Of a stretch of DNA of 20,250 nt, positions 6,304 to 13,821 are shown one piece after another (positions within the stretch are counted from its first letter, which is position 1; each line of letters starts with the position of its first letter). A model generated the notes under the pieces. The model was not told where the DNA came from. It did not search any database and was given only the letters and a program-made list of their open reading frames with translations. The stretch is taken from IMG/VR virus record IMGVR_UViG_3300008261_000209, positions 1 to 20,250 of that record. One strand, given 5' to 3'. The position numbers were made by a program, and so were the translations under genes. Source of the stretch: a virus.

Positions 6304-8047
6304 CTCCTTGAGCCATGTTGGACATAGATTGAATTCCGTAACCTCTAGCCCACACTTCTTCGCTTGTAAACATACCATTAGCAGTGCTTTGAATACCATC
6401 TTTATAAGTTAATAAATTTTGAAATTTGCCATCCTCGCTGTATTGTCCGCTGTCACGATTAAACTCGTATTCAACCTTACCTAATTTACCACGAAAATGC
6501 CATTTGATTTTTTGGATATGCAGTTCTACTGGATCTTTTGTACCGTTATCGAATGAGCGGTGAACTGCGATGCCCACATCCGGAACGTTGAAGAAGTGAT
6601 GGGAACCTGATATATCGTATAGGCGAGGTACATTGTACTGCCCATTGCTCTTATCCATCTTACGAGGGTGAGCCACCAGAGTCACGTTCACATTGTTCTT
6701 AACAGCGAATTGCTTTAACTTGCGAAGTAAGTTGCCTATCTTCTCATTGCTGCTATCATCACTATCTTCCTGCTGAATGTAATTGAACGGATCTAAACAC
6801 AAACAGTCTATCCCATTTCTTTTTATCATTGTCTCTGCTATTCTCAGCAGATTATTAATGCTGTAATCTTCCAAGGTTTCTACGTTATAGAACCAAAAAG
6901 ATTTCCCAATCAAATTTATAGCCACCTCAATCTCCCTCTCACTCATATTGCTTAACTTTTTATTGAGCAGTTGCTCGCTCATCCTTGTCATTTTCAACGG
7001 AGCTACGTTCTCAGGGCTGAAGATTCCAAACTTCCAACCCTTGAGATGGGCCAAACGAAGGAACATAAAGTCGAGCCATGTGCTCTTACCTGATCCTGGA
7101 ATACCGGTAACTACAACCAATTCACCACGATTCCACGATAGATGTTTATCGGTCTCAGACATATCCACAAGAGAGCCAACAGGATAGCCGTCTTTATGAT
7201 AAGACATAATGGTGGACAGGTAATCACTAGCAGAGCTAATCTCTGATATGGGTAAGGGTTTGGCATCATCAAATAAGCGAGTGATGAAGTCCTGACCATA
7301 TGCCTTGAGGCAATCGTTGGCATCCTTTTGATTTACAGGAAACTCGATTATACGTACATCTGAGGCCGAAAACCTACGTGCAATATCTTCGGATAACTTG
7401 CGCCCAGGTTCATCGTTATCGGTAGCGAGATAGATAGTCTTATTTTCTAATAGTTCGTACACGCTATCCAACCACTCCAAATTATTATTATTCTTAGATG
7501 CACCATTAGGCACAGAAATGGCAGCAAAATTACTCTGGTGCCAAACCATAGTTTCTTCTTCTCCCTCGCAGATGATAACGTAATCCTTATCCTTAACTGA
7601 GTCGATGTTGTAAGGAATTTTGCGTGCATCTTTAACCATCTTGAAGTGCTTATCCCTGGTCTTGAACTTGATATTGATCAGCTCATCATCCATGAAATAG
7701 TTGAAACAGATAACCGGATGCTCCTTTTGTGTTTGTGGCATCCATTCAACAGACTGAGAAATCTTGAATGCTTCGACAGTTTCTTTCTTAATACCTCGTG
7801 CTGAGAACCAATCGAATATATTTTGAGAAGTTGCAGGAGGCTTACCTTCGGGCCTCACATATTGATTAACCGAACCAGACCAACCGCAATGGTGACATTT
7901 CCAAAGACCATCGTCTATGTTAACACCTAATGATGCATCTTTACTTTTCTTACGTGTGTGAGCACACTTAGGACAGGTAGTCTTTACCTCACCGGACCAC
8001 CGGTTACGTAAGTCTATGCCTAGTTTGATTAACTTATCTGCATTCAT
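6281..8047 (-). CDS. T7 gp4-like bifunctional primase-helicase
   Basis: Encodes 588 residues, close to the T7 gp4 length. Domains in order: a four-Cys zinc finger (CPKC at 25-28, CHHC at 51-54) that would read the priming site; a TOPRIM primase centre with EGEEE (Glu161) and ATDNDEPG (Asp210, Asp212); a linker; then a RecA-type hexameric helicase with Walker A GIPGSGKST (315-323), Walker B CLCLDPFN (Asp419) and the sensor VAHPRK (His460). It would unwind the fork and lay primers for the adjacent family B polymerase. It starts with an ATGA overlap with the preceding gene. All key residues appear intact. Confidence 0.92.
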   Translation of the reverse strand: MNADKLIKLGIDLRNRWSGEVKTTCPKCAHTRKKSKDASLGVNIDDGLWKCHHCGWSGSVNQYVRPEGKPPATSQNIFDWFSARGIKKETVEAFKISQSVEWMPQTQKEHPVICFNYFMDDELINIKFKTRDKHFKMVKDARKIPYNIDSVKDKDYVIICEGEEETMVWHQSNFAAISVPNGASKNNNNLEWLDSVYELLENKTIYLATDNDEPGRKLSEDIARRFSASDVRIIEFPVNQKDANDCLKAYGQDFITRLFDDAKPLPISEISSASDYLSTIMSYHKDGYPVGSLVDMSETDKHLSWNRGELVVVTGIPGSGKSTWLDFMFLRLAHLKGWKFGIFSPENVAPLKMTRMSEQLLNKKLSNMSEREIEVAINLIGKSFWFYNVETLEDYSINNLLRIAETMIKRNGIDCLCLDPFNYIQQEDSDDSSNEKIGNLLRKLKQFAVKNNVNVTLVAHPRKMDKSNGQYNVPRLYDISGSHHFFNVPDVGIAVHRSFDNGTKDPVELHIQKIKWHFRGKLGKVEYEFNRDSGQYSEDGKFQNLLTYKDGIQSTANGMFTSEEVWARGYGIQSMSNMAQGDEESALF

Positions 8048-8262
8048 ACTACATCTATCTTTTCATTGATTGCAAATTCGTAGATAAAATCACGGACCGC
8101 TTGGAGTTGTTCGAATGTTTCTCTCTGGTACTCACCGTGTTTTATTTTCTCTCTGATTAAATAATCTATTTCAATAACTAGTTGTTTATACTTGTATGCG
8201 TTCACCGCTGTTTCAAAATCTTCCTGTTCTTCGGGCAATTTAAATTCTATTTTAGCTTTCAT
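8044..8262 (-). CDS. hypothetical protein
   Basis: Encodes 72 residues, helical and strongly charged (EEQEDFETAVNAYKYK, then REKIKHGEYQRETFEQL). No motif or membrane segment. It precedes the primase-helicase with an ATGA overlap, and its own start overlaps the gene before it by 11 bases. Such tightly coupled small proteins before a helicase can be fork accessory factors, but I have no direct evidence for this one. Confidence 0.7.
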   Translation of the reverse strand: MKAKIEFKLPEEQEDFETAVNAYKYKQLVIEIDYLIREKIKHGEYQRETFEQLQAVRDFIYEFAINEKIDVV

Positions 8263-8635
8263 TTTTTAATTGTTTATAAAATTGTTCTACTGCTTCACGT
8301 TTAGATAGAAATTGATCTCCATCAACAAACCACATCTCCTGGTCTTCAACCCATTCAGAATACATACGTGGTTTGAATAAGTGGATAAGCACCTCTCTTT
8401 CTACCGTGACATATTTAACTATCCGTCCTTTGAACTCCGGCACTAATGTACCGAGATCCATACCTTTGTGAATCATGGGACCGCCAGAGAAATCAATCAT
8501 TGAGAACTGATTGCTTGGCCACCCGAATTCGGTCTGAGTTCTGTAGTGAGACCAAGCTCCAATCATTTTAATTAGATTGGGGCTCAGCTCATCAAGACTC
8601 ATTGTTTCATCATGCCTGTTCTTGTATGTTGGCAT
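8252..8635 (-). CDS. hypothetical protein
   Basis: Encodes 127 residues, unrecognised. Aromatic and mixed alpha/beta: MIGAWSHYRTQ, then SGGPMIHKGMDLG, then WVEDQEMWFVDGDQFLSKREAVEQFY. No signal peptide or membrane helix. It overlaps both neighbours (11 and 26 bases) in the replication set. The segment LSPN at residues 18-21 is encoded by a perfect copy of the recurrent 11-base word (8577-8587). Confidence 0.7.
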   Translation of the reverse strand: MPTYKNRHDETMSLDELSPNLIKMIGAWSHYRTQTEFGWPSNQFSMIDFSGGPMIHKGMDLGTLVPEFKGRIVKYVTVEREVLIHLFKPRMYSEWVEDQEMWFVDGDQFLSKREAVEQFYKQLKNES

Positions 8636-8822
8636 TTCCTACGTTGTACTTTTCCATGAGACCCATTTGGATTTCACGGATGTGATTGAGACTAAAGTCA
8701 TTTCCGATTTCGTTAATCTTTTCATAGGTCAGGATAATAGCTTCCGCTACTACGTGATTAACATTGATTTGCTGGAGCGCAAGAGCACTCACCATGGCAT
8801 TTACTTTTTCGTTTTGTTCCAT
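8610..8822 (-). CDS. hypothetical protein
   Basis: Encodes 70 residues, all-helical (NAMVSALALQQINVNHVVAEAIILTYEKI), ending in GNANIQEQA. No recognised domain. The start follows an A/T-rich leader typical of this genome and the end overlaps the next gene by 26 bases. Confidence 0.65.
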   Translation of the reverse strand: MEQNEKVNAMVSALALQQINVNHVVAEAIILTYEKINEIGNDFSLNHIREIQMGLMEKYNVGNANIQEQA

Positions 8823-8851
8823 ATTTTTTATTTAAGGGGTTGCAAATGTAA

Positions 8852-9058
8852 TTAATTTTGATCGAAGTTCAAACCTTTGCAGGAGATTAAATCGATAAAT
8901 TGTTTGGCAGAACGGTATGTGTAGAACCGGCATCCATAATCAAAGACTGATAGATACCATTCCCCATTTTCGTCCTCTTGGCACAGGACAGGGATACCGT
9001 TGTACTTCTGCTCAAAGTAATGATATACTTTATCATCACCTGTTTGTTCCGTAGGCAT
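8852..9058 (-). CDS. hypothetical protein
   Basis: Encodes 68 residues from the ATG at 9058 (MPTEQTGDDKVYHYFEQ). A longer form from 9103 adds the arginine-rich stretch MTLRQVLRLRLRKVT, which looks like a shadow of the overlapping gene. The rest, GIPVLCQEDENGEWYLSVFDYG and YRSAKQFIDLIS, suggests a small beta-sheet followed by a helix. Function unknown. It overlaps the upstream gene's end by 23 bases. Confidence 0.6.
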   Translation of the reverse strand: MPTEQTGDDKVYHYFEQKYNGIPVLCQEDENGEWYLSVFDYGCRFYTYRSAKQFIDLISCKGLNFDQN

Positions 9059-9239
9059 AGTTACTTTCCGTAAGCGCAGCCTCAATACTTGTCTTAGTGT
9101 CATATATTTCTTTTAATTGGTGGCGAATGTTTTTGTTAAACTCATTGTAATCGATTTGGATCTCAGGCTCAACGATCCTCATTGCTTGAGGGCTGTGTTC
9201 CTGGATACTCTCTGTTAATCTTTCTAGTATGTGTATCAT
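9036..9239 (-). CDS. hypothetical protein
   Basis: Encodes 67 residues, helical (MIHILERLTESIQEHSPQ, then NKNIRHQLKEIYDTKTSIEAAL). The start at 9239 was chosen because it makes an ATGA overlap with the end of the muramidase gene; a longer upstream reading has no support. Function unknown; translation would be coupled to the muramidase. Confidence 0.65.
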   Translation of the reverse strand: MIHILERLTESIQEHSPQAMRIVEPEIQIDYNEFNKNIRHQLKEIYDTKTSIEAALTESNYAYGTNR

Positions 9240-9730
9240 TTGATTTTTCTTATTGTTTGTATGTAGTCCGGTGCTGAAGCATACCTGCCATCGATAGCCC
9301 GGAGATAATAGTCCTGAATGTGAATGTAGCATTTGATATTATCACGATATGTTTTGTAGGTTGCATATGGACCGTACTTACCTGATACATATTTACAGTT
9401 GTGATGTGTAATACCAAATAGATTCTTAGCTCTCCTACCTACATTGCTTTTACCTAACTGAGATTCTATTTCTGCCTGGGCGATTGCTACATTTGATAGA
9501 ACGCATCCACTTTCTACAAGAGCTTTGGTTAAGCTATCACGATTAAGTGGTACATCATATGCCTTGGACGGTGTGATGTTGCGATAGATTATCTGTGCTT
9601 TGGGATTCTTTAGAAGCAGGAAGATATTGAATGTTATGAGGCCCAAAACTAAGAGTATTACTATTACTTTTTTGAACCAGTTGTTTTTAACTATCCGATA
9701 GTTGAGTTCAGAATCTATTTGTATTTTCAT
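9236..9730 (-). CDS. membrane-anchored muramidase (FlgJ/GH73 glucosaminidase-like), probable endolysin
   Basis: Encodes 164 residues. One hydrophobic segment at about 22-40 (VIVILLVLGLITFNIFLLL) follows a basic N-terminus, fitting a signal anchor. The enzymatic domain runs from about 65 to the end and shows the GH73 layout: AIAQAEIESQLGKS with the likely catalytic Glu89, then NLFGI (103-107), then YATYKTYRDNI and RYASAPDYIQTI. It would cut peptidoglycan during lysis; a membrane-tethered form could be a signal-anchor-release endolysin. It is unusual that this lysis enzyme sits between replication genes and is linked to them by ATGA overlaps on both sides, while the spanin-like gene is in the other operon. 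Confidence 0.8.
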   Translation of the reverse strand: MKIQIDSELNYRIVKNNWFKKVIVILLVLGLITFNIFLLLKNPKAQIIYRNITPSKAYDVPLNRDSLTKALVESGCVLSNVAIAQAEIESQLGKSNVGRRAKNLFGITHHNCKYVSGKYGPYATYKTYRDNIKCYIHIQDYYLRAIDGRYASAPDYIQTIRKIK

Positions 9731-10020
9731 ATTATTAATCCTTGTTTTTCAAATTTCCATGTTTTAACTGCTGCTTTCCAATTCTTCATTTTATTCTTAC
9801 CTATCATCCATCCTTTGGACTCGTAAAAATTAAAGAAGCGTGCTGCATTATCTTTGTGATCCTTTACGTTCTGAGACCGAAGGTAATCCTCGACCTCAGT
9901 CAGCGTAGGAATACTAAAACTTTTATTGGTAAGTGCGTTGACCAAATCGGGGTTAGACCGCCAGGATGGATCAATCTTGTTCAACAAGTGCACTAACACA
10001 ATCCGGATATTTTTCTCCAT
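9727..10020 (-). CDS. replication protein with DnaD-like / primosomal tail
   Basis: Encodes 97 residues from the ATG at 10020; an alternative TTG four codons upstream is less likely. The C-terminal pattern FFNFYESKGWMIGKNKMKNWKAA (described here in part, about 66-90) is the W-x-G-x-x-x-M-x-x-W tail known from Bacteroidetes phage and plasmid replication proteins and from helicase-loader-type proteins. The N-terminal half is helical (VEDYLRSQNV). It overlaps the DnaA-domain gene by 50 bases and the muramidase gene by ATGA. I infer a helicase loader or initiator partner. Confidence 0.6.
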   Translation of the reverse strand: MEKNIRIVLVHLLNKIDPSWRSNPDLVNALTNKSFSIPTLTEVEDYLRSQNVKDHKDNAARFFNFYESKGWMIGKNKMKNWKAAVKTWKFEKQGLII

Positions 10021-10336
10021 ATAATTGTTCAATTTGTTTAATGAGTTGATTTTCTTTTCTGAACATAGAAGGAACGCTTAGCCAGTTCTCAACAATCTTG
10101 AGAGAGTTGATAATGGTTGTATGGTTGCGATGTCCCATCTGATTTGCAATGCTCTGCAAGGTCATACCGGCTATCTTCCTGAGGAGATAACCGTAGATGT
10201 GGCGTATTGTTACCTCATCCATTCTCCTGCTTCTTCTGTGTTCCCACAATTCACGTGGTACGCCTAGCACATCTTCGATGCATTCCTGAATCTGTTCTTT
10301 AATCTTTCTTTCTTGTTTTGTTTCAATGGTTATCAT
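9971..10336 (-). CDS. stand-alone DnaA domain IV protein (phage replication initiator candidate)
   Basis: Encodes 121 residues. Residues about 42-85 match the DNA-binding domain IV of DnaA: VTIRHIYGYLLRKIAGMTLQ, then SIANQMGHRNHTTII (68-76 is GHRNHTTII against the bacterial GxRDHTTV signature). The AAA+ ATPase domain of DnaA is absent, so this is only a DnaA-box reader. It may mark the phage origin or compete with host DnaA. The start is preceded by an A/T-rich leader; it overlaps the serine recombinase end by 14 bases. Confidence 0.78.
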   Translation of the reverse strand: MITIETKQERKIKEQIQECIEDVLGVPRELWEHRRSRRMDEVTIRHIYGYLLRKIAGMTLQSIANQMGHRNHTTIINSLKIVENWLSVPSMFRKENQLIKQIEQLYGEKYPDCVSALVEQD

Positions 10337-11018
10337 ATATTTTATTGTTTAATATTTTTTGAATGGTTGAGGCGTAGAACTTGCCTCCTTTACTTCCTTT
10401 AATTCCTTTTGTGTTTAGTGTTTGGGCGATGCTGTACAAAGGTAAGCCCTGGCTGTGCATCTCCATTACCTGATTGACAATAAGCATAGCGTTGGGGTCG
10501 GGCCTCAGAACACCATTCTCATTCACATATCCTATAGGGGGATAAGGACAATACACTTTCTTATTCTTCTTGAGATTAGCTTTAACACTTCGTGTATGTT
10601 CACCGGTAACATCGGACTGATATTCTGCAAAGACAGCCATCAGGTTTCGCATAGCTTTACCAGAGGATCCTGACATCATTGGCTCTTCGATGGAATAGAA
10701 TTTAATCTTGCGATGTTCTAGCTCAGCCATGTGGATTATGTTGTCCTTCAAATTACGAGCAAAACGTGTGCTGTGCCATACGATAACTGCGTTAATACCA
10801 CCTTGTCTGAGTCGGGTAAACATTTCTTGAAAGCCTGGTCGTTTGGTATTTCTACCGCTGTACCCGGCATCCTCGTAAATCTTTTCGAGTGTGTACCCTT
10901 TCTCGCTGGCGTACTCCTGAATGCGAGCAATCTGATTGTCTAGAGATGTTCCTTTGTCGGCCTGCATATCGGTAGATACACGGATGTAGCCAACTGCTTT
11001 ACTTGTTTGATTTTTCAT
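10323..11018 (-). CDS. serine recombinase (resolvase/invertase family, short large-serine type)
   Basis: Encodes 231 residues. The catalytic domain has GYIRVSTDMQ with nucleophile Ser15, DAGYSGRNTKRPGF near 46-59, VIVWHSTRFARN near 78-89 (Arg-rich active-site helix) and EEPMMSGSSGKAMRNLMAVFAEYQ near 111-134 followed by helix E. After it comes a short recombinase-type DNA-binding domain (PPIGYVNENG to IQKILNNKIYDN). Large serine integrases usually exceed 400 residues with a zinc ribbon and coiled coil, which are lacking here. It could invert or resolve DNA, integrate the phage, or be a moron. It is coupled to a ribbon-helix-helix gene (20-base overlap). Confidence 0.88.
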   Translation of the reverse strand: MKNQTSKAVGYIRVSTDMQADKGTSLDNQIARIQEYASEKGYTLEKIYEDAGYSGRNTKRPGFQEMFTRLRQGGINAVIVWHSTRFARNLKDNIIHMAELEHRKIKFYSIEEPMMSGSSGKAMRNLMAVFAEYQSDVTGEHTRSVKANLKKNKKVYCPYPPIGYVNENGVLRPDPNAMLIVNQVMEMHSQGLPLYSIAQTLNTKGIKGSKGGKFYASTIQKILNNKIYDNH

Positions 11019-11310
11019 TTCTCTTTTTGCTTAGTTTATGTATCAATCTAGTAACGTACTCTTTTCTTGTAAATCCTCTGTGTATGCATAGCTCATTGAG
11101 ATATGGATAGAGATGGGGCTCCATGTAGATGCTAACCTGTTTTCTTTTCTGTTGCAACTGTTCGGGCCTCTGACGAATTAACCACTTCTCTAACCTAATT
11201 GCTTGTTCAATCCTCAGGGAGAGATAATCAAATGCTTCCTTCTCGCTACCAAATTTGGTAACGAACTTGTCGTACAACTCTTCCGGTATATCAATGTCTA
11301 TCTGTTTCAT
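10999..11310 (-). CDS. ribbon-helix-helix-like DNA-binding protein
   Basis: Encodes 103 residues. The C-terminal half has a ribbon-helix-helix layout: strand KQVSIYM (57-63), helix PHLYPYLNELCIHRG (about 65-79), turn, helix TRKEYVTRLIHKLSK (81-95). The N-terminal half (MKQIDIDIPEELYDKFVTKFG) has a similar strand-helix start. Such proteins dimerise and bind short near-palindromic sites, usually as repressors. Placed just before the serine recombinase, it could control it or act as a recombination directionality factor. Whether it recognises the recurrent TTGGGNCTCAG word is untested speculation. Confidence 0.6.
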   Translation of the reverse strand: MKQIDIDIPEELYDKFVTKFGSEKEAFDYLSLRIEQAIRLEKWLIRQRPEQLQQKRKQVSIYMEPHLYPYLNELCIHRGFTRKEYVTRLIHKLSKKRNEKSNK

Positions 11311-11385
11311 CTTTTCAATACGTATTTAACATATACTCCGACTTGAATAAAATATCCTGTTATAAGCAATAGATAAATTACGATT

Positions 11386-11787
11386 TTATATATTATCCTC
11401 TTCATCTAGTATATTTCCATCCTCATCGATTGTCATATAATCACCGTGCTTGATGTCTAGTATCTCATTCTCATCGTACTCCAGGGCGTATTTGATTATC
11501 TCTTTGAGATCATCTGAGCCCCATTGGTAATAGATGGTGTAGGTTGAATCCATTGCGTACACAATGCAGAAGAAGGAAGACTCCGGACAATCAGGTACAA
11601 TCTCGCTCTGAATATCTTTTGCATTCTCGATTAAGTCTTCGATAACACTTTCGGGTGTTACGCTATCAATTAAATCATCTTCGCTGTAACCTACGCAGAA
11701 TGAGTAACGTGGTACTTTTGTTTGTAGGGTGAACGGATTAAACTCTACGCTACCTTGGTCGATTAGTTTGTTAATTATATTTTTCAT
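11386..11787 (-). CDS. hypothetical acidic protein
   Basis: Encodes 133 residues, markedly acidic, with the end DEDGNILDEEDN. Strands with aromatic residues (YSFCVGYS, FFCIVYAM, YTIYYQWG) suggest a beta-sheet core. No domain recognised. The start is shared as ATGA with the methylase-like gene end, so the two are coupled. Acidic small phage proteins are often DNA mimics or inhibitors, but nothing specific supports that here. A 75-base A/T-rich gap follows it. Confidence 0.72.
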   Translation of the reverse strand: MKNIINKLIDQGSVEFNPFTLQTKVPRYSFCVGYSEDDLIDSVTPESVIEDLIENAKDIQSEIVPDCPESSFFCIVYAMDSTYTIYYQWGSDDLKEIIKYALEYDENEILDIKHGDYMTIDEDGNILDEEDNI

Positions 11788-12467
11788 TTTGTAATTACTT
11801 TAGCCCATTGTTCTGCAAAAGCATTGGCCATGCCTGGAAATGTTTTGCTTCTGAGTGTTTGTCTTTCTGCTTTTGTTTTGGCTTTTGATAGTGCTTCGTA
11901 ATACCACAGAGGCTGACTCTTTTTCTTGCCGGTCTTGGTATCAATCCACTCAAAACGTTCTCCTTTGCCTACGATATTGGTTGGTGTCAGGAGAGGTAAG
12001 TTCTTCAGCCATAGGCAAGTTGTTTTGGTTGCCTCGTCTCCGAAGTGGTAGGGCTGCACAATCTGATCAGGCTTTCTCCAGCGTGTAGAGAGTAAGCCAA
12101 CAGGATTCTCAATTGCAACGTGTTTGATAGGTGCATTGTACAATGCCTTAACAAACTCTATGCTGTCGAGCATATCTTGTCTTCTGTTCGGATATTTGGG
12201 ATTGGGCCTCCGATCCTCAAAGGGTAAGTGTGCATCTTCAGGATGTGACAACCATGCCACACCACTAACGGTAAGATACGTACATGGGGGGTGAGCAATC
12301 ATTAAATCCCAACCTTCGTTGATAATTACGAATACATCCCCTTGGTGATGCCATTCCGGATGTCCACCTGAACATGGAAGCAAATCACAGGAGAATGCTT
12401 CGTAACCTAAATTTCTGAAAGCCTTTGTTGTTGCTTGGCTTTCTTCGCAAGCGATTAGTATTTTCAT
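11784..12467 (-). CDS. C5-cytosine-methylase-like phage protein
   Basis: Encodes 227 residues. It begins KILIACEESQATTKAF, the SAM-binding-like strand and loop of a phage family often labelled DNA cytosine methyltransferase, followed by AFSCDLLPCSGGHPEWH (Asp28) and the motif IAHPPCTYLTVSG with the Pro-Cys (60-61) of the catalytic loop. VAIENPVG (Glu120, Asn121) corresponds to the ENV motif. It lacks the long target-recognition region of a full methylase, so the target is not predictable; it may modify phage DNA or be inactive. It is preceded by a TTTAAA-type leader and coupled by ATGA to the next gene. Confidence 0.7.
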   Translation of the reverse strand: MKILIACEESQATTKAFRNLGYEAFSCDLLPCSGGHPEWHHQGDVFVIINEGWDLMIAHPPCTYLTVSGVAWLSHPEDAHLPFEDRRPNPKYPNRRQDMLDSIEFVKALYNAPIKHVAIENPVGLLSTRWRKPDQIVQPYHFGDEATKTTCLWLKNLPLLTPTNIVGKGERFEWIDTKTGKKKSQPLWYYEALSKAKTKAERQTLRSKTFPGMANAFAEQWAKVITK

Positions 12468-12471
12468 ATGT

Positions 12472-12744
12472 TTAAATTGTTTGTAGAGAGAGTGATGAGT
12501 GTGTATTCTTTTTGGCTAAGATGGATTCCACCTTATTAACAATTGCATCTGCGTAGTAAGGAGTGCTCAGCTCTTCGAGATAAGATATTAAATCGGATTT
12601 GCTGTAGCAGTAGGACCAGGTAACAACTTCGCCTGAGTCCCAATCCAAAGCGGATACTTTGTAAACTGTCTTTTTTGCTTGAGGTATTTCAACCTTGATG
12701 ATACCGCCAATGGCGTATTCACCAATCTTAAATGTTTTTATCAT
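12472..12744 (-). CDS. hypothetical protein
   Basis: Encodes 90 residues: a beta-rich N-terminal part (FKIGEYAIGGIIKVEI, VYKVSALDWDSGEVVTWSYC) and a helical end (KSDLISYLEELSTPYYADAIVNKVES). Function unknown; it resembles small phage proteins of the SH3-barrel plus helix type only in outline. DWDSG is encoded over a perfect copy of the recurrent word (12633-12643). Confidence 0.7.
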   Translation of the reverse strand: MIKTFKIGEYAIGGIIKVEIPQAKKTVYKVSALDWDSGEVVTWSYCYSKSDLISYLEELSTPYYADAIVNKVESILAKKNTHSSLSLQTI

Positions 12745-12791
12745 GTGTTTTGTGTGTGCAATATTAAACTATTTTTTCGTTTTGTACAAAT

Positions 12792-13097
12792 TTATTTTTT
12801 CAGGTAGATGGTATGTACTCTTGTTGCTTTCAAATCACCAAAGTCATCATAGGTTTCTGATATGGTCATATCGAAAATGTAGTCCTCAATGGATTCGATT
12901 TGATACTTACCTGAAGCCATCTTTTTGAGTGACCTTTGAATCTTATCTCTATATTCTTCAAGATAATAATACTCGCCCCGGCATCCACATCTACAGCAGT
13001 TGCCTTTGCCTACATATAATTTTTCTACTGACTCGATGTCAATTGTCGCAAACCTAACTTCAGTTTGATTAAATGGTGTGTGTTTAATTGTGTACAT
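12792..13097 (-). CDS. hypothetical protein with Cys cluster
   Basis: Encodes 101 residues. A compact cluster NCCRCGCRG (Cys34, 35, 37, 39) sits in a turn after FATIDIESVEKLYVGKG and could bind zinc, though four Cys so close are more like a small metal knuckle than a classical finger. The remainder is a helix (YYLEEYRDKIQRSLKKMASG) then strands ending HTIYLKK. Function unknown. Confidence 0.7.
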   Translation of the reverse strand: MYTIKHTPFNQTEVRFATIDIESVEKLYVGKGNCCRCGCRGEYYYLEEYRDKIQRSLKKMASGKYQIESIEDYIFDMTISETYDDFGDLKATRVHTIYLKK

Positions 13098-13112
13098 GGT
13101 TTTATTGTTTAT

Positions 13113-13673
13113 TTATTTTTCTTTTACTTCGTAGTTAATCCACATTTCGCTATCTGCCCAATAGATTATATCATCTACATTCATATACAGAACGGACAAT
13201 GCTTCCATCAGAGCCCCAACCCTATGGCCAGGATTATCTATGATGTAGTCCGGGTCGCACCAATCATCAATATTGCTGCTATGGTGACTGATGAAACCAC
13301 TCCGGCTTGTGTAGTTCTGCTTAAAGTATTCACGTAGATTATCCTTATTGTTTTCTACTAATTGAAGAAGTTTGGGAAGATTGACCTCGACTTCAATATC
13401 GATTGTATCATTGGCGAAGTTATAATACTTGGGGCTCACAACCTTTTGAAAGGTAATGGACACCGGCAATATATCATTGAACTCACGCTCAAAGGATTCG
13501 ACAAAAGCTGATGCTACTCTATCGTAGTAGTCTTCGTAATCCCATTCGAAGTCATCGTAATTTAGATCCGTGTCATTCTCCTGATTGTAGGAGTAAATCT
13601 CATTGCTTTCATCAGACTCAAACACTGTTCCGTAGAAGCCTGGAAATAGGGGGCAAAATGTTTCGAATTTCAT
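13113..13673 (-). CDS. hypothetical acidic protein
   Basis: Encodes 186 residues, the N-terminal half very acidic and aromatic (SDESNEIYSYNQENDTDLNY, FEWDYEDYYDR). A strand segment follows (PVSITFQKVVSPKYYNF, DTIDIEVEVNLPKLL), then a helix and a second acidic region (DDWCDPDYIIDNPGH, DDIIYWADSEMW). No family recognised. Leader is A/T-rich with TAATAAACAC before ATG. Soluble; role unknown. Confidence 0.72.
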   Translation of the reverse strand: MKFETFCPLFPGFYGTVFESDESNEIYSYNQENDTDLNYDDFEWDYEDYYDRVASAFVESFEREFNDILPVSITFQKVVSPKYYNFANDTIDIEVEVNLPKLLQLVENNKDNLREYFKQNYTSRSGFISHHSSNIDDWCDPDYIIDNPGHRVGALMEALSVLYMNVDDIIYWADSEMWINYEVKEK

Positions 13674-13680
13674 GTGTTTA

Positions 13681-13821
13681 TTATTTATTGATTAGTTGAA
13701 AGAATTTGGTAGCCCATTCCTCTGTTGGGAAACGACCAATGATTTGTCCTTCGTGGTATACTCTCCACTCGACAATGCCTGAGACATATGCCTTAACGAT
13801 TTGTGTTGGTGTTGTTTTCAT
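13681..13821 (-). CDS. small hypothetical protein, 46 residues
   Basis: An intact short gene starting MKTTPTQIVKAYV and ending FQLINK with a TAA at 13681-13683. The fold would be strand, strand, helix (GIVEWRVYHEGQIIGRF, then EEWATKFFQL). Its start forms an ATGA overlap with the stop of the preceding gene and its end lies 7 bases before the next start, so the spacing itself supports expression. Function unknown. Confidence 0.7.
   Translation of the reverse strand: MKTTPTQIVKAYVSGIVEWRVYHEGQIIGRFPTEEWATKFFQLINK

Noticed and set aside
6154-6399. Longer start at 6399 for the small gene before the polymerase
   Set aside because: The extra residues are read within the end of the primase-helicase gene and look like an out-of-frame shadow; 6303 chosen.
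9059-9332. Longer starts for the genes at 8852 and 9036
   Set aside because: They read through neighbouring coding sequence; the shorter starts fit (9239 makes ATGA with the muramidase end).
10730-13145. DnaA-box-like TAATCCACA at 10730 (reverse) and 13136
   Set aside because: Each has one mismatch to TTATNCACA, they are isolated and both are in or next to coding sequence; no cluster that would mark an origin.
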